Assembly (NCBI GenBank): GCA_021816545.1 | Contig: JAKAXP010000172.1 | Location: 1 to 5,023, forward strand | Source of the DNA: Bacteroidota bacterium | GTDB lineage: Bacteria; Bacteroidota; Bacteroidia; Bacteroidales; VadinHA17 | Length of the DNA: 5,023 nucleotides | Direction: 5' to 3' | Part shown: positions 1 to 5,023 of the stretch, one piece after another | Position numbering within the stretch: position 1 is the stretch's first letter | How the letters are laid out: each line of letters starts with the position of its first letter | Notes under the pieces: model-generated | Database searches by the model: none | What the model saw: only the letters and a program-made list of their open reading frames with translations | Told to the model about the DNA's origin: nothing | Made by a program: the position numbers and the translations under genes

Positions 1-66
1 TCCGATCTTATTTTTTTCACCGGAAGTCTTTACCCGGGCGGGCTTGTCCGGTTGGAAGGCAAATAA
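1..66 (+). CDS. Possible 3' end of a rightward gene (partial)
   Basis: Reading from base 1, the first frame is open to a TAA at 64-66 and would give a C-terminus ending in TGSLYPGGLVRLEGK. This looks more protein-like than the other two forward frames, which are also open here. If real, the gene would converge on the oxidoreductase, whose stop codon lies 13 bases further on. With only 21 codons and no family recognised, this is a weak call based on composition alone; the stretch could equally be intergenic. Confidence 0.3.
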   Translation, partial: SDLIFFTGSLYPGGLVRLEGK

Positions 67-79
67 AAGCTATTGAAAC

Positions 80-1594
80 CTAGTGATTTACGGAAAAACG
101 AATACCGTCTTCACCGCAGATCTTTTTCATCAGGCGGCGGGCAGACATGATTGAGGTGGGCAATCCTCCTCCCGGTTCGACCCACTGTCCGCACATGTAA
201 AAGTTCTTCAGACCGGGAACGGTCTGCGACATGGGCTTCATCATCGTGTAGGCATTCTTTGGTGTGATGAGCCATCCCTCAAACGAACCCTTCCAGTTGC
301 CGGTATACCTCTCGAAGGTTAGAGGTGTTGCAACGTCAGTAACCTCAACCTGGCCGGCAATCCCGGGGAACCGCTGCTCAAGGAGCCGGATGATCTGCCA
401 GGCAGTCTCCTCTTTCTTCTGAACGTAAACCGACCTGTCCTCTGCCAGTTGCTTCCAGTAGGAATAATCTGACTCCAGCATAACTGTTACCGCGGTCTTT
501 CCTTCCGGTGCCATGGTGGGATCCTGGTTGTAAATGTGTACCGGCAGTCTGTCCCGAAGTTTATCGGCAATCATTACCGGTTCCTTAAGCGGAAAGGATA
601 ATCCCGAAACACTTTTCGGAACATCGTCAAATTTCCTGTTTATGCCGAGAGACACAAACAGAAGTGAATGAAACACAGGCCAGCTGTCATATTGTTCAAT
701 GATTCCTGCGTCCAGGAACTTGCCGTCAAGCATCTCAAACAGTGTTGCATGACCGTCGGCGGCAGAGACTACCCTGGCTGCGCTTACCTCAGTTCCGTCT
801 ACCAGCCTTATACCTGTGGCTCGACCCTCATCAGTGAGGATCCTTGCCACCCTTTTATTATAATGTATCACTCCGCCCAGATCCCTGTAGCGTTTCTCCA
901 GCGCCTCAGACATTGGCTTTGAGCCTCCTATCGGGTATCCTGCGTTCCGTTTGGCCAGGTAGGCGAAGGTGAAGAGCAGGAATACCATCGAGAACTCCGG
1001 GATCCAGATCTCGCGGAAGGCCTGCCGGAGCAGCGGATCATTGAAGCGTGAAGCAAACTGTTCACCGGTTATATTGGTCCATCTGCGAAACTCCCCGCCA
1101 TATCTCATGAATGTCAGGAATGTGCCGATCTGCTTCCTGATTCGGGTGAAAAGCGGTTCCCTGTCGGAAGGAAAGTCAAATGCCGAACACATCTTTATTC
1201 CCCTGATGAAATCCATTACAGGTTCCTTGTCCTGTGGAGCCAGCTCCAGGAGCTGCTTCTCAAGCCTGTCAATGTCTGCATGGAAGATGACGGTCCGCCC
1301 GTCGGCCCCCTCTGCCCGGCAGTATTCATCGGCGTAAAAGAATTCCCTCCCCTGGGCTACCCCTGTTTCCTGCCAGATTGAGTTGTAGTTGCTTTCGGGC
1401 GATGAGCCCACGAGCCAGTGGATGCAGGCGTCAAATGTGTAGCCGTTTCTCTTCCAGGAGGTACAAAGCCCTCCCGGGAGGTTGTGCATCTCGTAGATTT
1501 CGGTTTTGTAACCGTTGAGGCGGGCGTATATGCCGGTAGCCAGACCAGCAAAGCCTGCGCCGATGATGATCATCGATTTTTCATCTGCTCCCAT
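80..1594 (-). CDS. FAD-dependent phytoene desaturase / retinol saturase-like oxidoreductase
   Basis: Predicted flavoprotein of 504 residues, the usual length for the CrtI/CrtN/RetSat branch of the amine-oxidase superfamily, which adds or removes double bonds in isoprenoid or other lipid substrates. An N-terminal Rossmann motif GAGFAG (12-17) is followed by an acidic residue at the end of the second strand (E35) and the LPGG motif (39-42). PIGGS (221-225) and VVSAADG (275-281) match the middle of the family. The C-terminal FAD-contacting signature GQWVEPGGG lies at 469-477. No phytoene synthase, cyclase or other carotenoid gene is nearby, so the substrate cannot be named; a carotenoid-like polyene, a retinoid-like compound or another lipid are all possible. 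The first ATG gives MGADEKSM; the second Met (residue 8) directly precedes the Rossmann strand and is an alternative start. A promoter just upstream fits the first ATG with a leader of about 18 bases. The gene looks intact. Confidence 0.88.
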   Translation of the reverse strand: MGADEKSMIIIGAGFAGLATGIYARLNGYKTEIYEMHNLPGGLCTSWKRNGYTFDACIHWLVGSSPESNYNSIWQETGVAQGREFFYADEYCRAEGADGRTVIFHADIDRLEKQLLELAPQDKEPVMDFIRGIKMCSAFDFPSDREPLFTRIRKQIGTFLTFMRYGGEFRRWTNITGEQFASRFNDPLLRQAFREIWIPEFSMVFLLFTFAYLAKRNAGYPIGGSKPMSEALEKRYRDLGGVIHYNKRVARILTDEGRATGIRLVDGTEVSAARVVSAADGHATLFEMLDGKFLDAGIIEQYDSWPVFHSLLFVSLGINRKFDDVPKSVSGLSFPLKEPVMIADKLRDRLPVHIYNQDPTMAPEGKTAVTVMLESDYSYWKQLAEDRSVYVQKKEETAWQIIRLLEQRFPGIAGQVEVTDVATPLTFERYTGNWKGSFEGWLITPKNAYTMMKPMSQTVPGLKNFYMCGQWVEPGGGLPTSIMSARRLMKKICGEDGIRFSVNH

Positions 1595-1618
1595 AAGTCG
1601 TCCGGATTAGTGCGGAAT

Positions 1619-1650
1619 CAAAGTTATACAACAATCACACAATCAGCAAT
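1619..1650 (-). promoter_or_regulatory. Bacteroidota-type promoter for the oxidoreductase gene
   Basis: On the minus strand, TAACTTTG (1626 down to 1619) is an exact match to the phylum's TAnnTTTG -7 element. ATTG (1650-1647), three of four bases of the TTTG -33 element, lies 20 bases upstream. Transcription would begin near 1612, about 18 bases before the ATG at 1594. This suggests the oxidoreductase can be transcribed independently of the helicase located upstream on the same strand. The call rests on motif match and spacing only. Confidence 0.6.
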
Positions 1651-1711
1651 GCTCTTCAGCATATGAAATTACAGGGAGTCAATTGAGATAATAAGAGTTG
1701 CCCGGAAAAAA

Positions 1712-2914
1712 TCAGTGGCGCCTGAACTTCCTGTTTCCCGTACGGGGACGCGAGGGGCGGTGACCCGTATCTGCCGGGTGTGATTCACTGATGAAATCAG
1801 GCAGCGGAGCACGGTATACCTGGTACCCGATCAGCTTTTCAATGCGCTGCAGCTTGAACATGTCAGCCTTGCAGACAAGTGTTATTGCCACCCCGGTTGT
1901 GTCAGCACGGGCAGTCCGGCCAACACGGTGAACATAATCCTCTGCATCAGAAGGTGCGTCAAAATTCACAACAAGGTTGATATCTTTGATGTCTATCCCC
2001 CTGCTCAGCACATCGGTTGCCACCAGTACGCGCGTCCGGCGCGAACGGAATCTCAGGAGAGTCTCCTCCCTCTGTTTCTGCTCAAGGTCGGAGGAGATTC
2101 CCTCCACGGCATAATCGCGGGAACGGAGCCCTCTCACTATTTCGTTCACCTTCTTCTTGGTGGAGCTGAAGATGAGTATACTGTGATATTCAGGCTTGTC
2201 AGCAAGCAGGCTGTTTAACAGTGGCAGTTTCTGGTTCTCCTCAAGCAGGTATACAGCCTGGAGCACCCCCTCAGCTGGTTTTGACATCTCAAGGCTGATT
2301 TCCTCGGGATTCTTCATGACATGCTTTGAAAGCGACCTGATCTTCGGAGGCATGGTGGCGCTGAACATAAGTGTCTGACGCTTCTTGGGGAGAAATGAGA
2401 TGATTTTCATTATATCATCATGGAACCCGATGTCAAGCATCCTGTCAGCTTCGTCAAGGACCAGGACCTGAAGATCATTGAACTTTACATATCCCAGGTT
2501 CAGGTGGGATATGAGCCTGCCGGGTGTGGCAACAATGATGTCAGCCCCCCGGGTGAGGGCCAGTCTCTCCTGGTCCCAGGCGCTTCCTTCTCCGCCTCCG
2601 TAAACGGCCAGTGAGGTCACATTCAGGGTATAGGCCAGCCCCTGTATCTGCTGGTCTATCTGCAGCGCCAGCTCCCGGGTCGGAACAAGCACAAGGGTGT
2701 GAGTATGCGCGGGGCGGTGGTATGTTATGTCGTTAAGAACAGGCAGGAGGTAAGCTGCCGTCTTCCCGGTGCCGGTCTGGGCACATGCGATAAGGTCATG
2801 CCCCTGAAGGATCACCGGGATTGCTTTCTCCTGTACAGGTGTGGTCTCCCTGAAGCCCATGTATTCAATTGCATCCAGAATTTCAGGGTCCAGGTCAAGC
2901 TCGTCAAATGTCAT
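1712..2914 (-). CDS. DEAD-box ATP-dependent RNA helicase (RhlE/SrmB-like, COG0513 type)
   Basis: A 400-residue RNA helicase that uses ATP to unwind short RNA duplexes, with likely roles in ribosome assembly or RNA turnover in the cytoplasm. From the Met at 2914: Q motif (F3 and Q28 in the TTPVQ context), motif I AQTGTGKT (45-52), Ia PTRELA (78-83), Ib TPGR (130-133), II DEAD (154-157), III SAT (185-187), V around ATDVLSRGIDI, and VI HRVGRTAR (329-336). Both RecA-like domains are therefore present and apparently active. The tail after motif VI is short (about 64 residues) and ends in a basic Arg-rich segment that could contact RNA; there is no long accessory domain as in DeaD/CsdA. The frame is open upstream to an ATG at 2974, but the 20 extra residues are unlike the family and contain the putative -7 element at 2950-2957, so the inner ATG at 2914 is preferred. 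Assignment to a named subgroup is not possible by eye. Confidence 0.95.
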   Translation of the reverse strand: MTFDELDLDPEILDAIEYMGFRETTPVQEKAIPVILQGHDLIACAQTGTGKTAAYLLPVLNDITYHRPAHTHTLVLVPTRELALQIDQQIQGLAYTLNVTSLAVYGGGEGSAWDQERLALTRGADIIVATPGRLISHLNLGYVKFNDLQVLVLDEADRMLDIGFHDDIMKIISFLPKKRQTLMFSATMPPKIRSLSKHVMKNPEEISLEMSKPAEGVLQAVYLLEENQKLPLLNSLLADKPEYHSILIFSSTKKKVNEIVRGLRSRDYAVEGISSDLEQKQREETLLRFRSRRTRVLVATDVLSRGIDIKDINLVVNFDAPSDAEDYVHRVGRTARADTTGVAITLVCKADMFKLQRIEKLIGYQVYRAPLPDFISESHPADTGHRPSRPRTGNRKFRRH

Positions 2915-2949
2915 ATAATTCAGAGTAATACTGTTGTTTCGAAGGGCAG

Positions 2950-2957
2950 CAAAATTA
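2950..2957 (-). promoter_or_regulatory. Putative -7 element for the helicase gene
   Basis: TAATTTTG on the minus strand matches TAnnTTTG exactly. It would start transcription near 2943, leaving a leader of about 29 bases before the ATG at 2914. No TTTG or TTG is found at the expected -33 distance (about 2977-2982), so the promoter may be weak or need an activator. Confidence 0.42.
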
Positions 2958-2980
2958 GTAAAAAAGAGTGACATGAGCGC

Positions 2981-2995
2981 ACGTGTATGGCACGT
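2981..2995. promoter_or_regulatory. Small inverted repeat in the divergent control region (possible operator)
   Basis: ACGTG (2981-2985) and its complement CACGT (2991-2995) flank five bases, giving a 15-bp dyad; GCACGT also occurs twice in direct orientation 11 bases apart (2979 and 2990). The dyad sits between the helicase and plug-protein promoters, where a shared regulator could bind. A second small dyad, CCCGG-ATG-CCGGG (3008-3020), lies just upstream of the rightward -33 element. Such short repeats can arise by chance, so this is only a candidate site. Confidence 0.22.
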
Positions 2996-3026
2996 CTAAA
3001 TGTAATGCCCGGATGCCGGGTGGCAG

Positions 3027-3058
3027 TTTGAATTGTGTCACCCTTTTTCTTAACTTGC
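3027..3058 (+). promoter_or_regulatory. Bacteroidota-type promoter for the plug-domain gene
   Basis: TTTG (3027-3030) matches the -33 element, then 20 bases, then TAACTTGC (3051-3058), which resembles TAnnTTTG with one T missing from the TTTG part. The predicted transcript would begin near 3065, so the untranslated leader is only about 14 bases, purine-rich (AAAAAAGAGGAAG) and directly abutting the ATG at 3079. The AGGA in this leader is too close to the start to be a normal Shine-Dalgarno site. Confidence 0.55.
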
Positions 3059-3078
3059 GTGAAGCAAAAAAGAGGAAG

Positions 3079-3786
3079 ATGAAAGCAAAAACTTTACTAC
3101 TGATCCTGATAGCTGTCCTGACAGCAGTTAATGTGTCGGGACAAAAGCGCAGCAAGCCTGTAACCGTAACCGGTACGGTAACTGACACGGCCATGATACC
3201 TGTCAGCGGTGTCCTGATGGTGGTTGACGGTGTCAGTACGGGGCTGACAACAAACAGGGATGGCGCCTTCAAGCTTAAGCTGAAGCCTGAGGTTAAGAGT
3301 ATCGGGGCCTTTACCTATAATATGGGCTCAGTTGCCACGGTTTGGGATGGCAGTGGGGTGGTGAACCTTGTGCTGGATGGCAGGACGGGCCTGCTGAATT
3401 TCACGCCGGAGACGCCTGAAGGCGAAAGGAGGATTGATATAGGGTATGGCACCAAGAGGAGGAAGGACCTGACAACTGACGTGGGATTCATTGACGGGCA
3501 GGATGAAGCCAACTCATCATACACGAATATTTACGATATGATCCAGGGAAAGGTTCCCGGGGTGCAGGTAAACGGAAACAAGATCACAATCAGGGGAGTG
3601 AACTCGATAAACCTGAGCACTGATCCGTTATTTGTAGTTGACGGAGTGGTAGTCAATTCCATAGACAACATCTCGCCCCGGCAGGTGAAGTCAATAAGTG
3701 TTCTCAAGGGATCTGACGCATCGATTTACGGATCGAGGGGTGCCGGCGGAGTCATCCTGATCACCCTTCTCGGATCCGAGAGGTAG
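3079..3786 (+). CDS. Exported stand-alone TonB plug-domain protein (SusC-like N-terminus, no barrel)
   Basis: A 235-residue predicted periplasmic or outer-membrane-associated protein. Residues 1-21 form a signal peptide (MKAK, a hydrophobic core, then VSG before Q22; no lipobox Cys). Residues about 28-100 resemble the carboxypeptidase regulatory-like beta-sandwich (VTGTVTD, then a TTNRDGAFKLKL strand) that precedes SusC plugs. IDIGYGTKRRKDLT (119-132) equals the conserved segment linking this domain to the plug. Residues about 133-230 form a TonB plug: IQGKVPGVQV (155-164), IRGVNSIN (171-178), PLFVVDGV (183-190), SISVLKGSDASIYGSRGAGGVILIT (205-229; two overlapping family motifs). The protein stops exactly where a receptor's 22-strand barrel would begin, and a hairpin terminator follows within 34 bases, so no barrel is encoded downstream. 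A full SusC is about 1,000 residues. The frame is open upstream to an ATG at 2983, but that start precedes the promoter and would bury the signal peptide. Intact signal peptide, promoter and terminator argue for a genuine short gene rather than a remnant; its role is unknown. Confidence 0.85.
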   Translation: MKAKTLLLILIAVLTAVNVSGQKRSKPVTVTGTVTDTAMIPVSGVLMVVDGVSTGLTTNRDGAFKLKLKPEVKSIGAFTYNMGSVATVWDGSGVVNLVLDGRTGLLNFTPETPEGERRIDIGYGTKRRKDLTTDVGFIDGQDEANSSYTNIYDMIQGKVPGVQVNGNKITIRGVNSINLSTDPLFVVDGVVVNSIDNISPRQVKSISVLKGSDASIYGSRGAGGVILITLLGSER

Positions 3787-3819
3787 GTCTGGTCTTCAGA
3801 TAACGGGATTACAAAAGAA

Positions 3820-3846
3820 AGGCGCAGGGAGTGTTTCCCTGCGCCT
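3820..3846. terminator. Bidirectional hairpin terminator between convergent genes
   Basis: AGGCGCAGGGA (3820-3830) pairs perfectly with TCCCTGCGCCT (3836-3846) around a GTGTT loop, giving an 11-bp, GC-rich stem. On the minus strand the stem is followed by a T-rich run (TTTCTTTTGT, 3819 down to 3810), a classical intrinsic terminator for the gene ending at 3894. On the plus strand, what follows is only weakly T-rich (GCTGTTAT), so termination of the plug-protein gene may be less efficient. The hairpin lies 34 bases after one stop codon and 47 bases after the other. Confidence 0.8.
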
Positions 3847-3893
3847 GCTGTTATAACTCATGCACCGGGCATGCGGCCCTGTGTTCCTTATAG

Positions 3894-5023
3894 TTATCTG
3901 CGTGAGCTCCTGTTCTCGTCAGATCCCTTCGAGCTGCTGCTGTTCCTGCTGCTGCTCTTTGAAGAGGTTCCGCTGTTGCTGCTGCTGTTGCTGCGGCTTG
4001 AGACAGTTCCGCTGCTGCGACTGCTGCTGCTCTGAGTCCTGGCTGCCGATGCGCTGCTGCTGCGACTGCTGCTGCTCTGTGACCTGGCTGCTGGAGCACT
4101 GCTGCTGCGGCTGCTGCTGCTCTGAGTCCTGGCTGCAGGTGCACTGCTGCTGCGACTGCTGCTGCTCTGAGTCCTGGCTGCAGGTGCACTGCTGCTGGTG
4201 CTGTTATTGCTGCGGCTTGAGACAGTTCCGCTGCTGCTGCGATTGCTGCTGCTCTGGGTTCTGGCTGCCGGAGCGGATGACCTCTGAGATACTGATTCCC
4301 TGGAAGGAGCTGTCTGCACAGTTGTCCCGGCACTGCGTGTGCGTGACTGAGTCTGCCCCTGGGGTGCAGCCTCAGACTGCCGACTGCCGACTGCCGATTG
4401 CCGACTGCCAGAAGGAGGCTGCGATGTCCTTGCCGTGCCGGTCGAGCCGCTCCTCCCGTTGGAGGCTGGTGTGCTCTTTACAGGACCGGTGGATACCCTG
4501 CGGCCGTTGTTACCCTGTGTGGCAGCAGGGGTTGATTCGTTCCTGCGATCCCTTGCTGCAGGACTGGACTCACCCCTCGACTGCACGGAGGCGGATGACC
4601 TGGTGCCAGTGGCTGAAGAGTTTCTCCTGTCGCTGCCGACTGCTGATGACTGACTGCCGGCTGACCTTCCCCGGGTGTCCTGGGTACTTGCATAGAGTGC
4701 ATCCCCGTCTCTCCTGGTATCAGGCCTCGAGTAGGTCTGCCTGTAGGTACCCTCGGTGATCCTGTGTGATACATTCGGGGAGTAGGCCCTTACACTGGTG
4801 TAGTAGTAGTCGTGGTAGTGATGCCACCTCGGCTGATTCCAGTGGCGGTAATATGAGTAGTATGTGGGGTACCAGTGTGAGTGGTAACCGTAGTAGGCGT
4901 GCCAGTAGAAGGGTCTCCAGGGACTGTAGTAGGCCGGGTAGTATCCCCAGTACCAGTTGGAGCGCCAGATGACGTAGCGGGGACTGTAGATGAAACTTAT
5001 CACCGGCCATGCGGCTACCTCAT
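3894..5023 (-). CDS. Tyr/Trp/His-rich protein with Ser/Arg/Ala repeat tail (5' end outside the window)
   Basis: The reading frame is open from the right edge of the window to a TAA at 3894-3896, giving 375 visible residues; the N-terminus, and any signal peptide, lies outside. A GTG at 5003 exists but the preceding codons (EVAAWP) read naturally into it, so it is probably internal. The first 75 or so residues are extraordinarily aromatic (WYWGYYPAYYSPWRPFYW, then runs rich in His and Tyr such as WHHYHDYYY). Next comes a short, better-structured segment (TEGTYRQTYSRPDTRRDGDA), then about 260 residues of low-complexity Ser, Arg, Ala, Thr and Gln, with 15-residue units of the type SAPAARTQSSSSRSS. 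It ends in a basic Ser-rich tail (SDENRSSRR). I recognise the general look of Bacteroidota hypothetical proteins with a YYSPW-type aromatic block and a variable disordered tail, presumably exported, but no characterised family or function. Low Cys and no catalytic motif are visible. Confidence 0.75.
   Translation of the reverse strand, partial: EVAAWPVISFIYSPRYVIWRSNWYWGYYPAYYSPWRPFYWHAYYGYHSHWYPTYYSYYRHWNQPRWHHYHDYYYTSVRAYSPNVSHRITEGTYRQTYSRPDTRRDGDALYASTQDTRGRSAGSQSSAVGSDRRNSSATGTRSSASVQSRGESSPAARDRRNESTPAATQGNNGRRVSTGPVKSTPASNGRSGSTGTARTSQPPSGSRQSAVGSRQSEAAPQGQTQSRTRSAGTTVQTAPSRESVSQRSSAPAARTQSSSNRSSSGTVSSRSNNSTSSSAPAARTQSSSSRSSSAPAARTQSSSSRSSSAPAARSQSSSSRSSSASAARTQSSSSRSSGTVSSRSNSSSNSGTSSKSSSRNSSSSKGSDENRSSRR
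3989..4018. repeat. Left copy of a 30-bp dispersed direct repeat (second copy at 4208-4237)
   Basis: The segment running through TGCGGCTTGAGACAGTTCCG with flanking CTG triplets occurs here and again 219 bases to the right. It encodes the GTVSSRSN segment in both places. After it, each copy continues into a 45-bp-type unit with a 3-base length difference, so a larger block made of the GTVSSRSN segment and following unit appears to have been duplicated, with the tandem units expanding between the two copies. Confidence 0.8.
4011..4197. repeat. 45-bp tandem repeat within the Ser/Arg/Ala tail (about 4.2 copies)
   Basis: The anchor GAGTCCTGGCTGC (or its variant starting GTGACCT) recurs at 4034, 4079, 4124 and 4169, exactly 45 bases apart, and the flanking sequence matches from 4011 to 4197 with few changes. 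Each copy encodes one 15-residue unit, SAPAARTQSSSSRSS, on the minus strand, with variants RSQ and SASAA. A fifth unit lies apart at about 4233-4277, separated by 14 residues containing GTVSSRSN. Within each copy the DNA is itself mainly CTG/CAG triplets, which read as AGC serine codons on the coding strand. Confidence 0.9.
4375..4409. repeat. 7-bp tandem repeat inside the coding region (five GACTGCC units)
   Basis: Five consecutive heptamers, GACTGCC three times, then GATTGCC, then GACTGCC. On the coding (minus) strand they read GSRQSAVGSRQS, three heptamers giving seven residues. Because seven is not a multiple of three, gain or loss of one unit changes the reading frame. A degenerate relative with the same period occurs at about 4631-4658 in the same gene (CGCTGCC, GACTGCT, GATGACT, GACTGCC). 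Confidence 0.85.

Noticed and set aside
19..52. Inverted repeat ACCGGA...TCCGGT as a terminator for the oxidoreductase gene
   Set aside because: Arms are only 6 bp with a 22-base loop, and on the minus strand the repeat is followed by an A-run instead of a T-run, so it is not a convincing intrinsic terminator.
668..1337. Rightward open frames opposite the oxidoreductase and helicase genes (also near 1928-2614)
   Set aside because: They are antisense to well-supported conserved genes, have no recognisable domains and no plausible start regions.
1700..1725. T-run just after the helicase stop codon as an intrinsic terminator
   Set aside because: Six T's follow the stop, but the preceding GGCGCC palindrome has no loop and no stable stem can be drawn.
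2983..3078. Upstream extension of the plug-domain gene to an ATG at 2983
   Set aside because: The added 32 residues precede and bury the signal peptide, and both promoter elements lie within them; the ATG at 3079 fits a normal signal peptide.
3988..4277. CRISPR-like array
   Set aside because: The repeats are contiguous 45-bp coding units in frame, without unique spacers, and there are no cas genes.
3851..4333. Ala-rich minus-strand open frame overlapping the Ser-rich tail
   Set aside because: It is the same repeat read one base out of phase. It is not a separate gene, but it is kept in mind as the possible alternative tail after a heptamer slip.
3860..4759. Long rightward open frame encoding a Cys-rich repeat protein opposite the Ser-rich tail
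   Set aside because: It exists because CTG/CAG triplet-rich repeats contain no stops in most frames: AGC serine codons on one strand read as Cys-rich or Leu-rich codons on the other. It has no promoter-like site at its start and no family resemblance; the minus frame continues into a non-repetitive, patterned N-terminal part.

Overview
The window most likely comes from a member of the Bacteroidota, probably Bacteroidales-like. Three things point there: a SusC-type TonB plug domain behind a carboxypeptidase-regulatory-like domain; start regions with the TAnnTTTG -7 element typical of that phylum instead of clear Shine-Dalgarno sites; and an aromatic-rich secreted-type protein with a low-complexity Ser-rich tail. 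No RNA gene, insertion sequence, CRISPR array or integration site is visible.

Layout, left to right. Bases 1-66 may hold the last codons of a rightward gene that enters from outside (weak). Bases 80-1594 (minus) encode a FAD-dependent phytoene desaturase/retinol saturase-type oxidoreductase. Bases 1712-2914 (minus) encode a DEAD-box RNA helicase with all the core motifs I looked for. The 117-base gap between these two carries a good promoter for the oxidoreductase, so the pair need not be one operon. Bases 2915-3078 are a divergent control region with a promoter for the helicase, a promoter for the rightward gene, and a small inverted repeat between them. Bases 3079-3786 (plus) encode an exported 235-residue protein that has the N-terminal extension and plug domain of a SusC-like receptor but no beta-barrel. 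It ends at a strong 11-bp hairpin (3820-3846) that probably terminates transcription from both sides. Bases 3894-5023 (minus, 5' end outside the window) encode a Tyr/Trp/His-rich protein with a Ser/Arg/Ala tail made of 45-bp tandem repeats, and a 7-bp tandem repeat that lies within the reading frame.

The genes do not form an obvious pathway; they look like separately controlled housekeeping and envelope genes. The items most worth a second look are the barrel-less plug protein and the repeat-built tail of the last gene. In that gene a 7-bp repeat sits upstream of a region that has at least one alternative long open frame, so a change in repeat number would swap the C-terminus. I do not see convincing evidence of an undescribed multi-gene system.
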